Positions 47,209 through 58,640 are shown, counted from the first letter of the stretch. The stretch: 64,000 nucleotides of DNA from Berberis thunbergii (GCA_003290165.1 QNQO01000835.1:418986-482985); one strand, 5' to 3'. The notes: a model not told the origin generated them from the letters alone. Program-made: numbers and translations.

Positions 47209-48980
47209 TTTTATACCAATCTCACAATTCTTCCAATTTACAAACTCAAAAGAATTAGTGAAAAACATAATGCATCCCCTAAAAATGCACAAACTTAAAA
47301 ATCTGAAAAACAATTGAGCCCAAGGTTTAATTAAAAACTTGTTAACATCACAGTTTAGTTAAAAACTTAGCTTTCAGTTCCTTTACTAAAAACGAGTTTC
47401 CAAAGTTGTTGTAATGGCGGTGGGTGGTGATTCTCCTGTTTCACATTCACAAACTTGCAGGCGGTGATTACGCTCAGGCGATGGCAAGCAATAGGAAGCA
47501 CCAAAGAAAAAATATTGACGAAGAACTGAACAAAGTTGTTGTTATACCTGTTGTCAGAAGACACCCATGTAAGCTTTTTTAAGTCTGCTATGCCTGCCTG
47601 AATACATACTAAACTCCATTTCCATTTCTAAATGCTTCTGAACAGGATGCATTCATCCAAAAGAAAATAATGGGGTTTTGGCTAATATCCTTATCCAGTT
47701 GAAAGATCGAACTGAAGTAAAGAACCCAGAATTCCCATCCAAGGCATTGATACATTATAAGGTTCTGAGACGGTATCCATGAATCGGTGACCCATTAATC
47801 TTTGTAACTGCACTAACAACACTAATAACAGAGTTAATTTCCCCTGCATGTTATCGCAACCATACACCTAACAATAATCAACTTCAGAACAGATTTGTCA
47901 ACAATTACCAGTTTTAGCCTGCTGTTACTTGCAACGTAATGAAGAGGTCCAGTTTCATTGTAACTACTGTTTCAGTTATGATTTAGATCATGGTATAAAA
48001 GCCACTTACCAAACTATTTCAGTTCCAGTTTTTTCTTGGATTGGAGTTTTTGTTGAATCATTGATTCCTCATCTTATTTTTGTGTCTCTTCTCGATTGAT
48101 TTCTTCAAGATCTTCTATATTTTCTAATAAAACGTCCGTTTCTTCAATAATGGCTATTCGAAAGTCAGGACTCTTCAATGGCTATTCAAAACATCTCCAT
48201 ATTGCTCTAGAATCGCTTTTCTTACCTATCATTGATGCAAGAGCAGACTTTGCTAATCTGGCTCAGTCAAATGCTATCAGTCTCTACATCCTTTTGTAGT
48301 TGGTTTGTCAATCTCTTGTCAGAACTTTTTTTTAAAAATTATTATTATAATTTTTATTAACATCATGCCTGGAGGTTAATAACTAGTCGTCCCGCTTGAA
48401 TAATGCCAAAGACTAATAAACCACGCCGTCTTGACTACCAGTCACACTTGCTTTTGCTGCAGAGAACTTAAGCAACTACGCTATATAATCCTGCCCCAAA
48501 GGCCATTATCGATGACTGCAGACTAACAAAGGACAAATAAGCTCCTCTAAATTCGCCAACATCTCTAGCGAGTTCCAATCTCGCAGCCTCCCACATGAAG
48601 AGAGAGGGGGGGGGGGGGGGGGGGGGGTGGGTGGGTTTGTCAGTCTAACTAAGCTGGAGTTGGTTGACCCTCTGGTTAACACTTTATTGTAATTCTGCAA
48701 CCACGCACTATTCAATTTAAATCTTGCTCATACAAAAGGGCACCTCCTCCATTGTGGATAGATGATGCAGAGATGACACATCTTACAAGGGGTCCTTTTT
48801 TAATACATTGCTAAAATGCTTCCACCACATCTATTCGTGTAAGAGCTGAGTCAATTTCAGCAGATGAATTACATGGTCATTCTTAGAGGTGAATGTCCAA
48901 TGGATGAGTGCTAGGAACACTTGAAAATGCAAATCACATATTTCTGCAAGAAAACCCAACCTAATAAATCAAATGCCTTC
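47209..48980. other. Intergenic, with a possible unrecognised exon remnant
   Basis: Mostly AT-rich with no strong gene. On the plus strand 47460-47790 has two short coding-like pieces (MASNRKHQRKNIDEELNKVV; EFPSKALIHYKVLRRYP) separated by an intron-like gap, but the join gives a stop in the obvious frame and I cannot name a family. A poly-G run is at 48606-48627. Confidence 0.3.
48606..48627. repeat. G22 homopolymer
   Basis: Twenty-two consecutive G, followed by GGGT repeats. The exact length is unlikely to be reliable in the assembly. Confidence 0.9.
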
Positions 48981-48999
48981 ATTATGATCTGGATGATCC

Positions 49000-49460
49000 A
49001 ATTAACCCTCTAACAGAGGCAGAGGACATGGATGGAACAATTACAACTCACAATCAATTTTCTAGATCCGGTTTTGAACTCCTATCACTCCAATTCAATT
49101 TTACAATCTCTCTTCTTCATCAAATTATTAGTGATTTCGTCTTGTCGGCCAAATATCCAAAGAAAATGAGGTCGATTTACACTCGAGTGTTGATCACCAA
49201 CAAAGTCTTAATTTGAATTTCCTGTGCTCTGATGATAACGTGGTAGGTATTTTACTAAAGGTCTTATTTTTCACTGCTTCCAAAGTTCAACATTAATGCC
49301 TTATAAACAAGCTCAATGGTCGTTCCACCATTCAGTTTAAGGGGGAGTGATAGGGTATACAAGTCAGAAAATGAGGCAACCAAGATTAATACATCAGTAA
49401 CAACCTACATTGTAATTCGTTGTATCTAATCATAGCCATACATCTGTGCTTAACTAGAAC
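49000..49460 (+). mobile_element. Remnant of a Ty1/copia 3' end
   Basis: Near 49255-49340 the translation reads TKGLIFHCFQSS and then KQAQWSFHHSV, resembling the last residues of copia pol. A purine tract AAGGGGGAG (49339-49347) and TGATAGGGTATAC, a credible LTR start at 49348, follow. No RT or integrase and no second LTR were found, so only the tail end is called. Confidence 0.4.
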
Positions 49461-50340
49461 TATTTCAGACATATCTGTCTGACCATAAATGCTATTTCAA
49501 TCTACTGATCAAGACAATGTGGAGTTTCTCTTAGCTTATTCTACACTATGATTCTAGAAAAAATACATGATATGCCAAAGCTAACACATTGGGAATCATT
49601 TTAAGCAGATGGCACATAGTTGCTAAGTAATAGTTCCTATTAGATCAAAAATCAATTTTCAGATAGGTAGAAAGACAGCGAGAAAACAAAGAATCACTGT
49701 TAGCAGCAAGCAAACTGATTTGTCTAAATGACACAAAAAACACACTCCCTGCTCTATCATAAAATATCATGGTTTACTGTTAGTATATCAATAAACAAAA
49801 CTGAATAGAATTTTTTTCAGATATTCTTTGATTTGCTTTATAAACTCGTATCATTTACAAACACACGCCCCTAGTGTTACCACAAATTTATGCCACTCAA
49901 TAAAAGAAATAAAAAACTCATTCGTACAACATCAAAACATTTTTATGAATCAATTGGAAATAGCCCAAGAGAGAAAGTGGCAATGATTGAGAAACAATAT
50001 TTGCAGTTGAACGTGGAAAAAGGTCAAGACCGTATACTTAAATCATACCATAGTTTTTCCGAAGTATTCTTTGTCGAAGATCCCATAAAAATCAGGTATT
50101 CAGTCACGAGTTGACCAAGGATGTCATGTACTGTGTCACTTCTGCATCGAGCGGCATGGTTTCCTGGGGGCTCAGATTGGTTCATCTTTATAATAGAGCA
50201 TTCGAAGTAAGTCACTATCATCTTAAGAGGATAGAGTGCATGACCAAGACAAAAGGTGCGCAGAATGCAGAGCAACGGAGATCAAAGTGAAGGGTAATTA
50301 GGTAAAGATATAAAATATAAACCTTTACTTTGATATCCTT
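49461..50340. other. Intergenic, nothing identified
   Basis: Short frames on both strands (for example 49890-50114 plus) show no recognisable domain or splice context. Confidence 0.4.
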
Positions 50341-50533
50341 CTTGGTAGGGAAGAATCCCAAAGACTACAAGAACTGGGCCAGTATTTGAGCAAGCAGATA
50401 ACCATTGTCATCTATCGTGTCCAAGTACTGACAAGCCTCAAGGACTTTTTCTAGAAGAAGCGTCACCAATAGAGGATTTGAATCTACCTCACGCACTTGT
50501 TCGACTGTGCTTTTATGAGATTCCATGAGAAGC
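50341..50533 (-). other. Unrecognised exon-like stretch downstream of the DUF668 gene
   Basis: After an acceptor-like TTGCCACAG the minus strand encodes about 55 residues with protein-like composition (LLMESHKSTVEQVREVDSNP, then LLLEKVLEACQYLDTIDDNG) before a TAG. It lies about 20 bp beyond the stop of the DUF668 gene. It could be a decayed exon of another gene or an accidental open frame; I recognise no family. Confidence 0.25.
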
Positions 50534-50553
50534 TGTGGCAAGGTTAAAAACTG

Positions 50554-52403
50554 CTATTCCTTGGAATCTAAATAATCATCAAATTCTCCACTGCTAGCAC
50601 ACTCCAACAGGGCCTTGGCATTTAGTTCCCTACCAAATCTCCAAAGATAATTTAAACCAACAAGAAGCTCTGTAATTGCAGATTCTGTCTTTGTCTGATC
50701 TGCAAAGAAGAGGGTCTGTACCAGAAGTACATTTGTCCTGGAAATAAAATGTTGCTGCTGGAAAGTACGTTCAGACTGCCATCGTATCATGTTATGAGCC
50801 AGTGGAGCCAACCATTCCAATATCCTAGCCAATGCCTCGTTCCAGTCTGCTGCAAGATCAGTGTCATAGAAGGATGAAGTCGTCTTCACAAATGACTTCA
50901 GGCTTGTTCTCAGTGATGCTCTTACATTTTGCGGTAACATACTGTACAGATCATCTCTTGCATCAGGACCAATTAAATGAGGAGATTGCACTAGTTTCTC
51001 AATCACTATAATCACATTCGCATAGTGAAGGGCTAAAGCAGTACCACCAAGGGTCGATGGAGGAGCAGTCAATGACTTCCTCTTGGACTTGAGACCAACT
51101 AACGTATTGAGAAGTATGTTATTCTCACCGAGTGTTTCTGCATAGCCATCTGTTGGTCCATTCAGAATTCCAGAATAAACACCATTAGACAGTGAATAGC
51201 CATTGATCGTTGGAGAGTAGCCATGCAATACAGGAGATTTATTTCCACCTATCATGCATCCTTTAAATGGTCCTGCAGTCGCTAGGCGCTTAGTCTTCAA
51301 ACGTGGAGGTTTGTTAGAAGAATTATCATGACTCAGCCACTGGTTGTAGCCATTAATTGGTCCGGATTTTGCAGTTGGCCATCCCAGAGGTCCAGACTTA
51401 GCAGTTGGCCTACCAAGCGGCCCAGAGTTAGAAGTCGGCCTTCCAAGCGGTCCAGAGTTCGAAGTTGGCCTTCCAAGAGGTCCAGAGTTTGAAGTTGGCC
51501 TCCCAAGCGGACCAGACTTCACGGTTGGCCTTCCAAGCGGACCTGATCTCGCAGGGGATCTCCCAATAGGACCTGAAGAGAACCTTGACAAGTTACTCTC
51601 GGAAGGATGAACCGACGACTGCATCAATGCAGAAATAGACTGACTGCGAGGAAGATAATTAGCATCCGTCATTCTTGAATAACCAACATCCTGTACAACA
51701 TCCCCTTGATTAAACCCAAACACATCTTTAATCCTCCTGAATATTGTAAATATCGAACTTGCCAAAAGCCGAGCAACATCATCATAACTCTTATTCCACA
51801 GAGAATTCTCCTTCAAATGCTTCACCTCCCGCCTCTGCCAAACATACTTCTTATGTATCTCAACCCTATTGGCAGAAATAGTATCACCACTCCCTTGCAT
51901 CATTCTCCTCAACGCATTCTCAAGCTCATTCAACACTTGCAGCTCCTGATACAATCCCCCACTTGTCGCAATATATTTCTCCATCTTCCTAACCATCTTA
52001 TCCATCCTCTTTCCCGAAAACTCCCACCCAAACAAATCCGAATAATTCTTAATCGTATCATCAAACACATAATCCAACCTCTGCAACACAGGGTCCGTAC
52101 ACCTCGTCCCAATACTCGCCACCGACCTAGCCACGAAACACAAATTCTCCACAAACTCTGCACACACTAATCCTACCAAATACTCGTCATCATCGGAAAC
52201 GAACTTCCTTACACCTACAGAATTCATGATCTCCTCTCTCATCTTCACCACCTGATCATCCTTTAAACACTGCCACAAATGAACCACCTTCGACATCAAA
52301 CTCGCCACCTCGAACATAACATTCCTATCACTAACTTCTCCCGCTCCGCCGCAGTCTTCCTCGAACCTCTCCAAAATCCACTAAACCACGAATCTTTAAC
52401 CAT
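50554..52403 (-). CDS. DUF3475/DUF668 protein (PSK SIMULATOR-like family)
   Basis: Single-exon plant-specific gene, about 616 residues if one missing base is allowed for. The ATG at 52403 gives a family-like N terminus (MVKDSWFSGFWRGSRKTAAE) and EKLVIG, but the frame breaks near 52320 and continues as FEVASLMSKVVHLWQCLKDD, the start of DUF3475. Domains: DUF3475 (about 30-90), a linker with at least six SGPLGRPT units (about 275-355), DUF668 (about 450-540; GGTALALHYANVIIVIEKLV), and a tail ending in DYLDSKE. An in-frame ATG at 52317 would give 587 residues without the N-terminal segment. Related PSI proteins promote growth downstream of phytosulfokine signalling. Shorter DUF668 proteins like this one are largely uncharacterised. 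Confidence 0.9.
51355..51580 (-). repeat. 30-bp coding minisatellite (SGPLGRPTxx)
   Basis: About seven consecutive 30-bp units encode SGPLGRPTSN with small changes (first units SGPIGRSPAR and SGPLGRPTVK, last SGPLGWPTAK). Three central units are nearly identical. The linker position between DUF3475 and DUF668 suggests a flexible, low-constraint region whose unit number may vary. Confidence 0.9.
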
Positions 52404-52450
52404 CTTCGTCTTCTTCAATTCAAATTCCTAACAAAATCTAGGTTTTCTTT

Positions 52451-52719
52451 CTGCAACAAAATTGAACAATTCAATCAAATCACTCTCTCTGCACCAACAA
52501 CAAACTTGAAATCATTTCTGCCCCTTCTGCAAAGCAAAGAGACAGAGATGAAGTAGACTCAAAGCGAGATAGAATGAACAGTGAAAATTGCTCAAATAAA
52601 TCCGGGAAGAAAAAAAAAAAAAAAAAGAGTGACGTTTAAAGATTCATTAAGAAGGAAAATTAAACCCTAAAATAATTTCTTGAAAATCAAAATCAGAAAC
52701 CAAGACCTAACCAACTCAC
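52451..52719 (-). promoter_or_regulatory. Probable 5'-UTR intron of the DUF668 gene
   Basis: On the minus strand a donor GATCG then GTGAGTTGG (from 52719) and an acceptor TTTTGTTGCAG (to 52451) fit consensus well and enclose about 270 bp. Untranslated exons would lie at 52404-52450 and above 52720. Inferred from consensus and distance only. Confidence 0.55.
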
Positions 52720-52869
52720 CGATCTTCTTCGCGACGGTAGAGATCGGGTTCTCTCTCACTGAGTTTAAAAGCGATTCAGCGAGTCGATATTTGTTTGCGA
52801 AGAGAAGCGGTTTGTTCATTAAAAGAGGAAGTAGCTTGGAAGCTGCACTTCTTCCGCTCTGACTGACTG

Positions 52870-53202
52870 ACTGAACGGGAAGTTAAAAGTTGTTGATGCG
52901 CTGCTGCAAGGGGTGCTGTTTATCACTTGGATGCTAGTTAATAAGATTGCTAACTATCGTACTGGATCAATCTTATCTTGGTTGATTATTCTCGCGTTTC
53001 GTTTGGTGGCAAGGGAATATGATTAGATTAGGGAAGTGTTTTCGTGTCTGTAATTGTATTGTTGTGGTGGGGGAGGGAGATTTTGCATTTTTACTATTAT
53101 CATTCAGGGAACTTATTTAATTAGTGTGTCTAAAAGTGCCATTTGGAGGGGAGGCTAAACTAGTTCCATTTGTCTTGCTCGTCAGCAAAGTTTTATTGGG
53201 CA
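52870..53202. other. Upstream region of the DUF668 gene
   Basis: It probably contains the promoter of the minus-strand gene at its left edge. No TATA box is distinct enough to call and no other gene is seen. Confidence 0.4.
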
Positions 53203-53275
53203 GAAATTCTAAATGTCGAGAAAGTGGGCGAGGAAACGAGCGAAGGGAGGGAGGTGGCGGGGTGGGGGCCATATT
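53203..53275. repeat. Half copy of the foldback element at 54871-55051
   Basis: AATTCTAAATGTCGAG followed by a GCGAGGAAACGAGCGA-type purine-rich stretch and GGAGGTGGCGGGG matches, with changes, the left arm of the palindromic element 1.7 kb away. The other arm is absent. Confidence 0.6.
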
Positions 53276-53379
53276 AGGACTGCAAAATAGAATCCACCAC
53301 TTGACTTATTCATTCATTCTTGGCCTTTATTACTAATTTTATATTTATTTGGATTTTATTTATTTATTTATTAAACCTC

Positions 53380-54025
53380 TAGTGTGGAGGGGCACCTCTG
53401 GAATGCCAGACCTTTATTACTGATAAAAAAATTGATTTACAATCAATACGAGAGTACATGATGACTTTACCCGTGATATAACTAAAACAAAAAATTGGGC
53501 CGCATCCGAAAACTAAAATGCATAAAGCCAACATATCACCAATGCTGGCAATGAAAGATTCTGACTCTATGATCCACAACCATATTTTTTATCCTTCTCC
53601 TTGTGGCCTTATTGCCAAACCCACGTGCATTTCAAAACATAAAATTTTCCATCATCTTAAGCGCGGGAGGAAGATTTCCCCCTCTTAGTCTTACGACGCT
53701 TGCCCGAAAGAACCGTCGGATTGACTTTGTTCTGTAGATCCTTATCGAAATGCGCCCCCAAATTTATATCATTAATAGCATGTGATTCCGGCCCCAACTC
53801 CAATTTCGACGCCGCCTCGTCACCATCATCTGTGGCGCTATCCAGGGTATTAGAGGTCCTAAATTGTTTCTTTAGTCGCAAAACACGGTTCTCCTCAAAC
53901 AGCTGGATGACGACTTCAAACAAACGCCCGTCCTCGTCGTTCCTGGCTGCCGCGAGCACTGAAAAATTACCAGTTATCGCGGATTGAGCGCGCTTGGTCA
54001 TAACCTCTGTCAAACGTTCCATCAC
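53380..54025 (-). pseudogene. LINE fragment: ORF1 end and ORF2 start
   Basis: A 122-residue frame (54025-53657) with a basic end (SGKRRKTKRGKSSSRA) is followed at once by a frame reading NARGFGNKATRRRIKNMVVD, the usual start of an L1 endonuclease, with the conserved Trp before it changed to a TGA. The sequence stops matching at about 53380, well before RT. That the 5' part of a LINE survives without its 3' part points to a later deletion. The ORF1 identity rests on position and basic character. Confidence 0.65.
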
Positions 54026-54237
54026 TGTCGGCTTTACCGTGTCACATCATCATTCTTTCAAAATCATGTCACATCATCTTGATTGCAAAAACTTGGTTCC
54101 CTAGTATTATTGTTTATCAATTGAATTTTATACAATGATTAATTATAATTTTGTAAAAATTAGATAGTTCAATTAATATTGGTAAAAAAATTTATATTGC
54201 ATTTAATTATGCACAAGGGCTTATCTATGTTTTATAG

Positions 54238-54720
54238 ATAATTTGGGGCTTTAAATAAATTATGTTTGGGTTTAAGTATAATTAATAAATATTTAAAAAT
54301 ATGTGGTTTTGATTAAAAAATTAAATGTAGAGGAAAAGACAGGAAATTCAAAAGTTAGATGTAAAAGCATATTTATATAATATAAATAATTTGAGGCTTC
54401 AAACAAATTATATTAGAGCTTAGATATAATTAATTAATGTTTGAAAGTGATTGATTTTGATTATAAAAAAGTTTGAAATGTGGAGGGAAAAAATATGAAA
54501 TCCAAAAGTTAGATGCACAATAATCTATTTATAGGTTATATATAATTTGAGACTTCCAAAAAAATTATGTAAGTGATTTAAATATACTTAATTAATGTTT
54601 GAGTAATGCTGGTTTTGATTGTAAAATGCATAAAATGTGAAAGACAAAATAAAATCTAAAAATTAGAATCAAATACATTAAAATCCATATTAGTTTTTAG
54701 ACACGTTTTGATTTTAATTG
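54238..54720. repeat. Diverged tandem array, unit about 150 bp, 3-4 copies
   Basis: Units begin near 54238, 54386 and 54542 (ATAATTTGRGRCTT) and share, in order, TATAATTAATTAATGTTTGA, TTTTGATT and AAATCTAAAAGTTAGAT-type stretches. A fourth partial unit seems to begin near 54697. Strongly AT-rich, no coding potential. It could be a short satellite or the inside of an old element. Confidence 0.75.
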
Positions 54721-54870
54721 TAAAAACGATGAATTTGGGAAGGCAAAATGCAATTCTCTATGTATAATTCCAATTCCAATTCCAATTTATGTGATTCACA
54801 CTGCTTGCTGCCCTTAAATAATGGAATTCAGTTTCCATATGTCATTTTCTATATGTTTTATGAAATAATA

Positions 54871-55051
54871 ATTCTAAATGTCGAGGGAAAGAGCGAGGAA
54901 ACCAGCGAGGTAAACGAGGTGGCGGGAGGTGAACCGTTCACCCCCCTCGAGATGTTTTCTGCGCGCGCATCTTGAGAGGGGTGAACGGTTCACCCCCCGC
55001 CACCTCGTTTACCTCGCTGGTTTCCTCGCCCTTTCCCTCGACACATAGAAT
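54871..55051. mobile_element. Near-perfect foldback element (hairpin of about 80-bp arms)
   Basis: The left arm starts ATTCTAAATGTCGAGGG and runs to CCCCCTCGAGATG; the right arm, CATCTTGAGAGGGG onward, is its inverse and ends CCCTCGACACATAGAAT. The loop is about 13 bp (TTTTCTGCGCGCG). Only a few mismatches occur. GGTGAACGGTTCACC is a smaller palindrome within each arm. High G+C against an AT-rich surround. No target duplication is clear. Confidence 0.85.
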
Positions 55052-55759
55052 CACTCTTTATGAAAACTTGTATTATTCACCTATGATTGCTCCACTGCAA
55101 AAGCCTTTTAATTAGCCATTAGGTTACCTTCCATGAAAATGTATAGGATTTATACAAATGATACAAACTCAATACTGGGTCGACCAAATCCACACTCAAT
55201 TGTTCTATTATATTATATTTGAACATGTAATGATGATCTTGTAAATTACAATGCAAAATTGTACAGCTTGAAATCTAGCTAGTTTTGTGAATATTTGAAA
55301 AAACAATGGCATAACTGGTACTTTCATCCCCTTACACCTCGGCTCAGTGGCCTCTTCTTTCTCACAAATTGCAACCAATCTCCATCATGAATTCATGATC
55401 CACCGACACAAGACCTGGTCGTCCACTATATTTCACTAGCAAATCATAATGCGAAGAAAGTTCCATATTGTTAATTTGTTATTTATAAAATTTTACTCAA
55501 CGTCATATGTACAGTGCATGGGACTGGTAAACGATTAATTTTTTTGAAAATGATGCAATAAGCACAGCAAGAGTCCACGCAGGAACCATAGTATTGGGTT
55601 TGACCAATGGCCTGCTTATTCCATTCAGATTGCTTGTTTTGAAGCCAACCACTACTTCACACCACCTCCTGTGTGTCTCATACCATTATTATTATTAATT
55701 TTTTTTTCTACTAACCCACACCATTTAAAAACTATTTGAAAAAACAATAACATAAAAAT
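55052..55759. other. Intergenic, nothing identified
   Basis: AT-rich, no open frame or repeat boundary that I can support. Confidence 0.4.
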
Positions 55760-56445
55760 ATGACAACTTTCGACTAATTTAAATCCTCAATTGAGATCGA
55801 TTCTCAAGCTCATCAAAAAATAAAAAATTGTAATACTCTGAATTTTCAAATAAACACAACTTGAATCACTTGAAAATGTTTTGAAATGAGTAAGTTATGA
55901 TCATTTTACTAAAGTCACGCAAATCTGTCTTGCAATGAAAACGGGATAGTGTCCCTGACTTTTGGCCAACTTATATACTCAATTTAGACCGATTCTCAAC
56001 CTCCTTAAACACAAAAATGGTAGTACTATGAGTTATCTAATAAACGCAATTTGAATCACTTATAAATGTTTTAAAATAAGCAAAATTTGCTCATTTTACT
56101 AAAGTCGCGCAAATCTGTCTCGCAATGAAAATGAGGTAGTCCCTGACTTTCGGCCAATTTATGTAATCGATCGATACGGATTCTCAAGCTTATCAAAACA
56201 CAAAAATTGTAGTACTATGAATTATCTAATAAACAATTTTTTTGAAATGAGTTATGGCCATTTTACTAAAGTCACGCAAATCTGTTTGGAAAAAAGTATG
56301 TTTGCATTGGGCAATGTGAAGATTGGGTGAAAATTTGCCCAGTCCAATGCGAAGTTTCTCCAAATCCTCGCATTGGTCTAGGCGAATTTTTTGTGCTTTG
56401 ATGAGCTTGAAAATCGGTCTCGATTGAGCATATAAGTTGAACAAA
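55760..56445. repeat. Tandem array, unit about 190 bp, three copies plus an inverted piece
   Basis: The phrase GATTCTCAAGCTCATC recurs near 55799, 55990 and 56179. CATTTTACTAAAGTCACGCA recurs near 55905, 56094 and 56261. The last unit is shortened by about 20 bp. At 56335-56440 a related piece appears in inverted orientation (GATGAGCTTGAAAATCGGTC against GATCGATTCTCAAGCTCATC). No coding potential. Confidence 0.8.
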
Positions 56446-56970
56446 AGTAAGGAATAGTACCTTGTTTTAAGAGACAATGAGGGTGAGAGAGGTGGCGGTG
56501 CTCGAAGGAGAAAAAAGGGAGAAAAATGGGGACGGCGGGAAGTGGCAGTGGCAAGGTGGTGGGTGATGATGGCGGAGTGATGGCAGTGTCTGATGGATAG
56601 AGGAGGGATGAGGAGAAGGGAAGAAAGAAAAATGAAGAGAGAGGAGGGAGAGAGAAAATTTTAAATTTTGAGTTTTTATTGGTAGTGTAGGAAAAAGGTG
56701 ATGGTGTGAAAAATAAAATAAGTGATGTGGAAAAGAAAAAATTAATTTAGTGATATGGGACAATACTTGCTTAAGGTGGTGTTGAGTAGTCATTGCCTTG
56801 TTTGAATGTCACCTACACAAATGAAAAATGCCCAATTAGGATAGAAAGTGATACTGGGAAAATGGCAGAAGGAACAACTTACACACCCTCCAATTGTGTC
56901 CCTAAATTGGGCCTCCCATTTTTCGGGATATTTTCATTAGTGTCAAAGAATAACTCCACGTTATCTTTAC
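56446..56970. other. Intergenic before the second CACTA
   Basis: Purine-rich low-complexity stretch at 56470-56650; no gene supported. Confidence 0.4.
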
Positions 56971-56989
56971 CACTACACCAAAAACCCCC

Positions 56990-57560
56990 ATTAGCAACGG
57001 TTCTAGACCGTAGGCGTAAGCCATTGCCACGGCTAAGAGCCGTGGACTACAGGGGCGTCGCAAAATCATTTGTAACGGCTATAAACCGTTGCTAAACATT
57101 GTAGCAACAGTTTTATGTTTGGATGGGGGCGTTATTTTCAGAAATTAGCAACGGTTATAAACCGTTGCAATAAAAATAGCAACGGTTCTAAGACGTGGCA
57201 AAGTAGCAACGGCTCCAGGCCGTTACAAAGTGTAGATATTAGCAACGGTTATAAACCGTTTCTAACAAGATAACAACGGTTTATAGCCGTTGCAACATTA
57301 GCTACGGTTTTAAGCCGTGACAAAGTTCATATATTAGCAACGGTTTTAAACCGTGGCAAAGATTAGCAACGGTTTTTAGCCGTGGCTAACCATGGCAACG
57401 GTTACAAACCGTGGCTAAATAGTGTGAATTAAACAGTGGCAAATGTGCTAGCAACGGTTTTAGGCCGTGGCTATCCATGGCCACGGTTTGTAGCCGTAGC
57501 AAATGAGAAAAAAAATTCAAAAAAAAAAGAAATCTGTTTGGTTGCAACGGTTTTAAACCG
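56990..57560. repeat. Subterminal repeats of the second CACTA
   Basis: AGCAACGGTT and AACCGTTGC/AACCGTGGC alternate about every 20-40 bp; many pairs are back-to-back palindromes such as CAACGGTTATAAACCGTTGC. This is the expected transposase-binding region. Confidence 0.85.
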
Positions 57561-57950
57561 TTGCAAGTTAATATAATCGAAAAAAAAATTATATTTTATT
57601 TTTTGCTGCTGCAGCAAAATCACAGCCGTGGCACCTGCAAAATCAGTCCTTACACATAGTCCACACAAATGAGACAAAAGAATCATAAATTGGATGAACT
57701 AATTCAGCCTGAATTAAACAAATTAATTATCAATAATAATTCAACATATTACAAGCAATTGGTCATCGTGATTGCTCCAAACCTCTCCAACATGATCACT
57801 TAATCAAATACATAATTATTCCTAATACAACTGGGTGATGTCCCTTTCAAAACATCTCCATGTTAGGCCAATAAATGGATAAGAACTAAAACACAATGCA
57901 GATCTGCAGAAGCTGAAGGAGTGATATACACAACAAAAGTATGTAGAAAC

Positions 57951-58640
57951 CTTTGCCAATTGCTGAGTCTGGATGATATTTATGCACATCTGAAACACAG
58001 GTTCTGCAAACTGAGCAAACCCAGAACCTAATGCCTGAAACAGATAGAACAAGAGTATAAAAACTCTATTGTTTCATTCGGTCTAGAAAAGACTTCCAAA
58101 AGTTTAAAAAAAAATAAGTCGTGTAGAACTATAAGTTAAAAGTATTAGTTCGACATGAGCCTGACAGCTGTTTAATCAAATAGAAATTTTTTAAATGACT
58201 CAGGCAAGGGAAAAGATACCTTTGCTATAGATGTAAAACACTCGAGCAAGGGAAAAAGATCTCTGTTGGCATTCGAAAGTTGCTGCCACTTTGCAATCAC
58301 TGGAGGCATTAAAATCTCAAGATATCTTGGCTGTAATTCATTCATCATAGAGAACAAGTTAACTTGCTATTTTTGTTCAATACTGGCAGCCAACAAGATG
58401 AAACACATTACATGATACCTGAAGGTTTTGTTAGCATCATTTATATACAATCCGAAGGTTTCGTTCTAAAAGAGTTTAGACAAAAAGGGATTAGCAAGTG
58501 TCAGATATTTGACATAATAGCCAAAATGTAAAGTGAAAGAGCACTATATAAAACAAACCTGATATTGCCCAAAAGCACACAAGAGATGCTGCAAAATGAC
58601 TTCCAACCGTGGAGCCAACTCCTCAGCAGCTTCTTGGCAT
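57951..58640 (-). pseudogene. Captured exons of transportin-1 (importin beta-2)
   Basis: Three exons on the minus strand: about 58635-58559 ([20 protein letters not shown]), 58330-58220 ([20 protein letters not shown]) and 58034-57951 ([20 protein letters not shown]). The last two have perfect GT-AG borders, lengths in multiples of three and no stops. They follow the order of plant transportin-1 HEAT repeats, but the piece normally found between the first and second exon is missing. This is a small internal part of an 890-residue import receptor, so not functional. Confidence 0.82.

Noticed and set aside
47460..47790. Two coding-like plus-strand pieces as a host gene
   Set aside because: The obvious splice join makes a stop and no family is recognised; kept only as a note in the intergenic entry.
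51706..52170. Plus-strand 154-residue frame
   Set aside because: Shadow of the DUF668 coding strand; Ile/Pro/His-rich with no domain.
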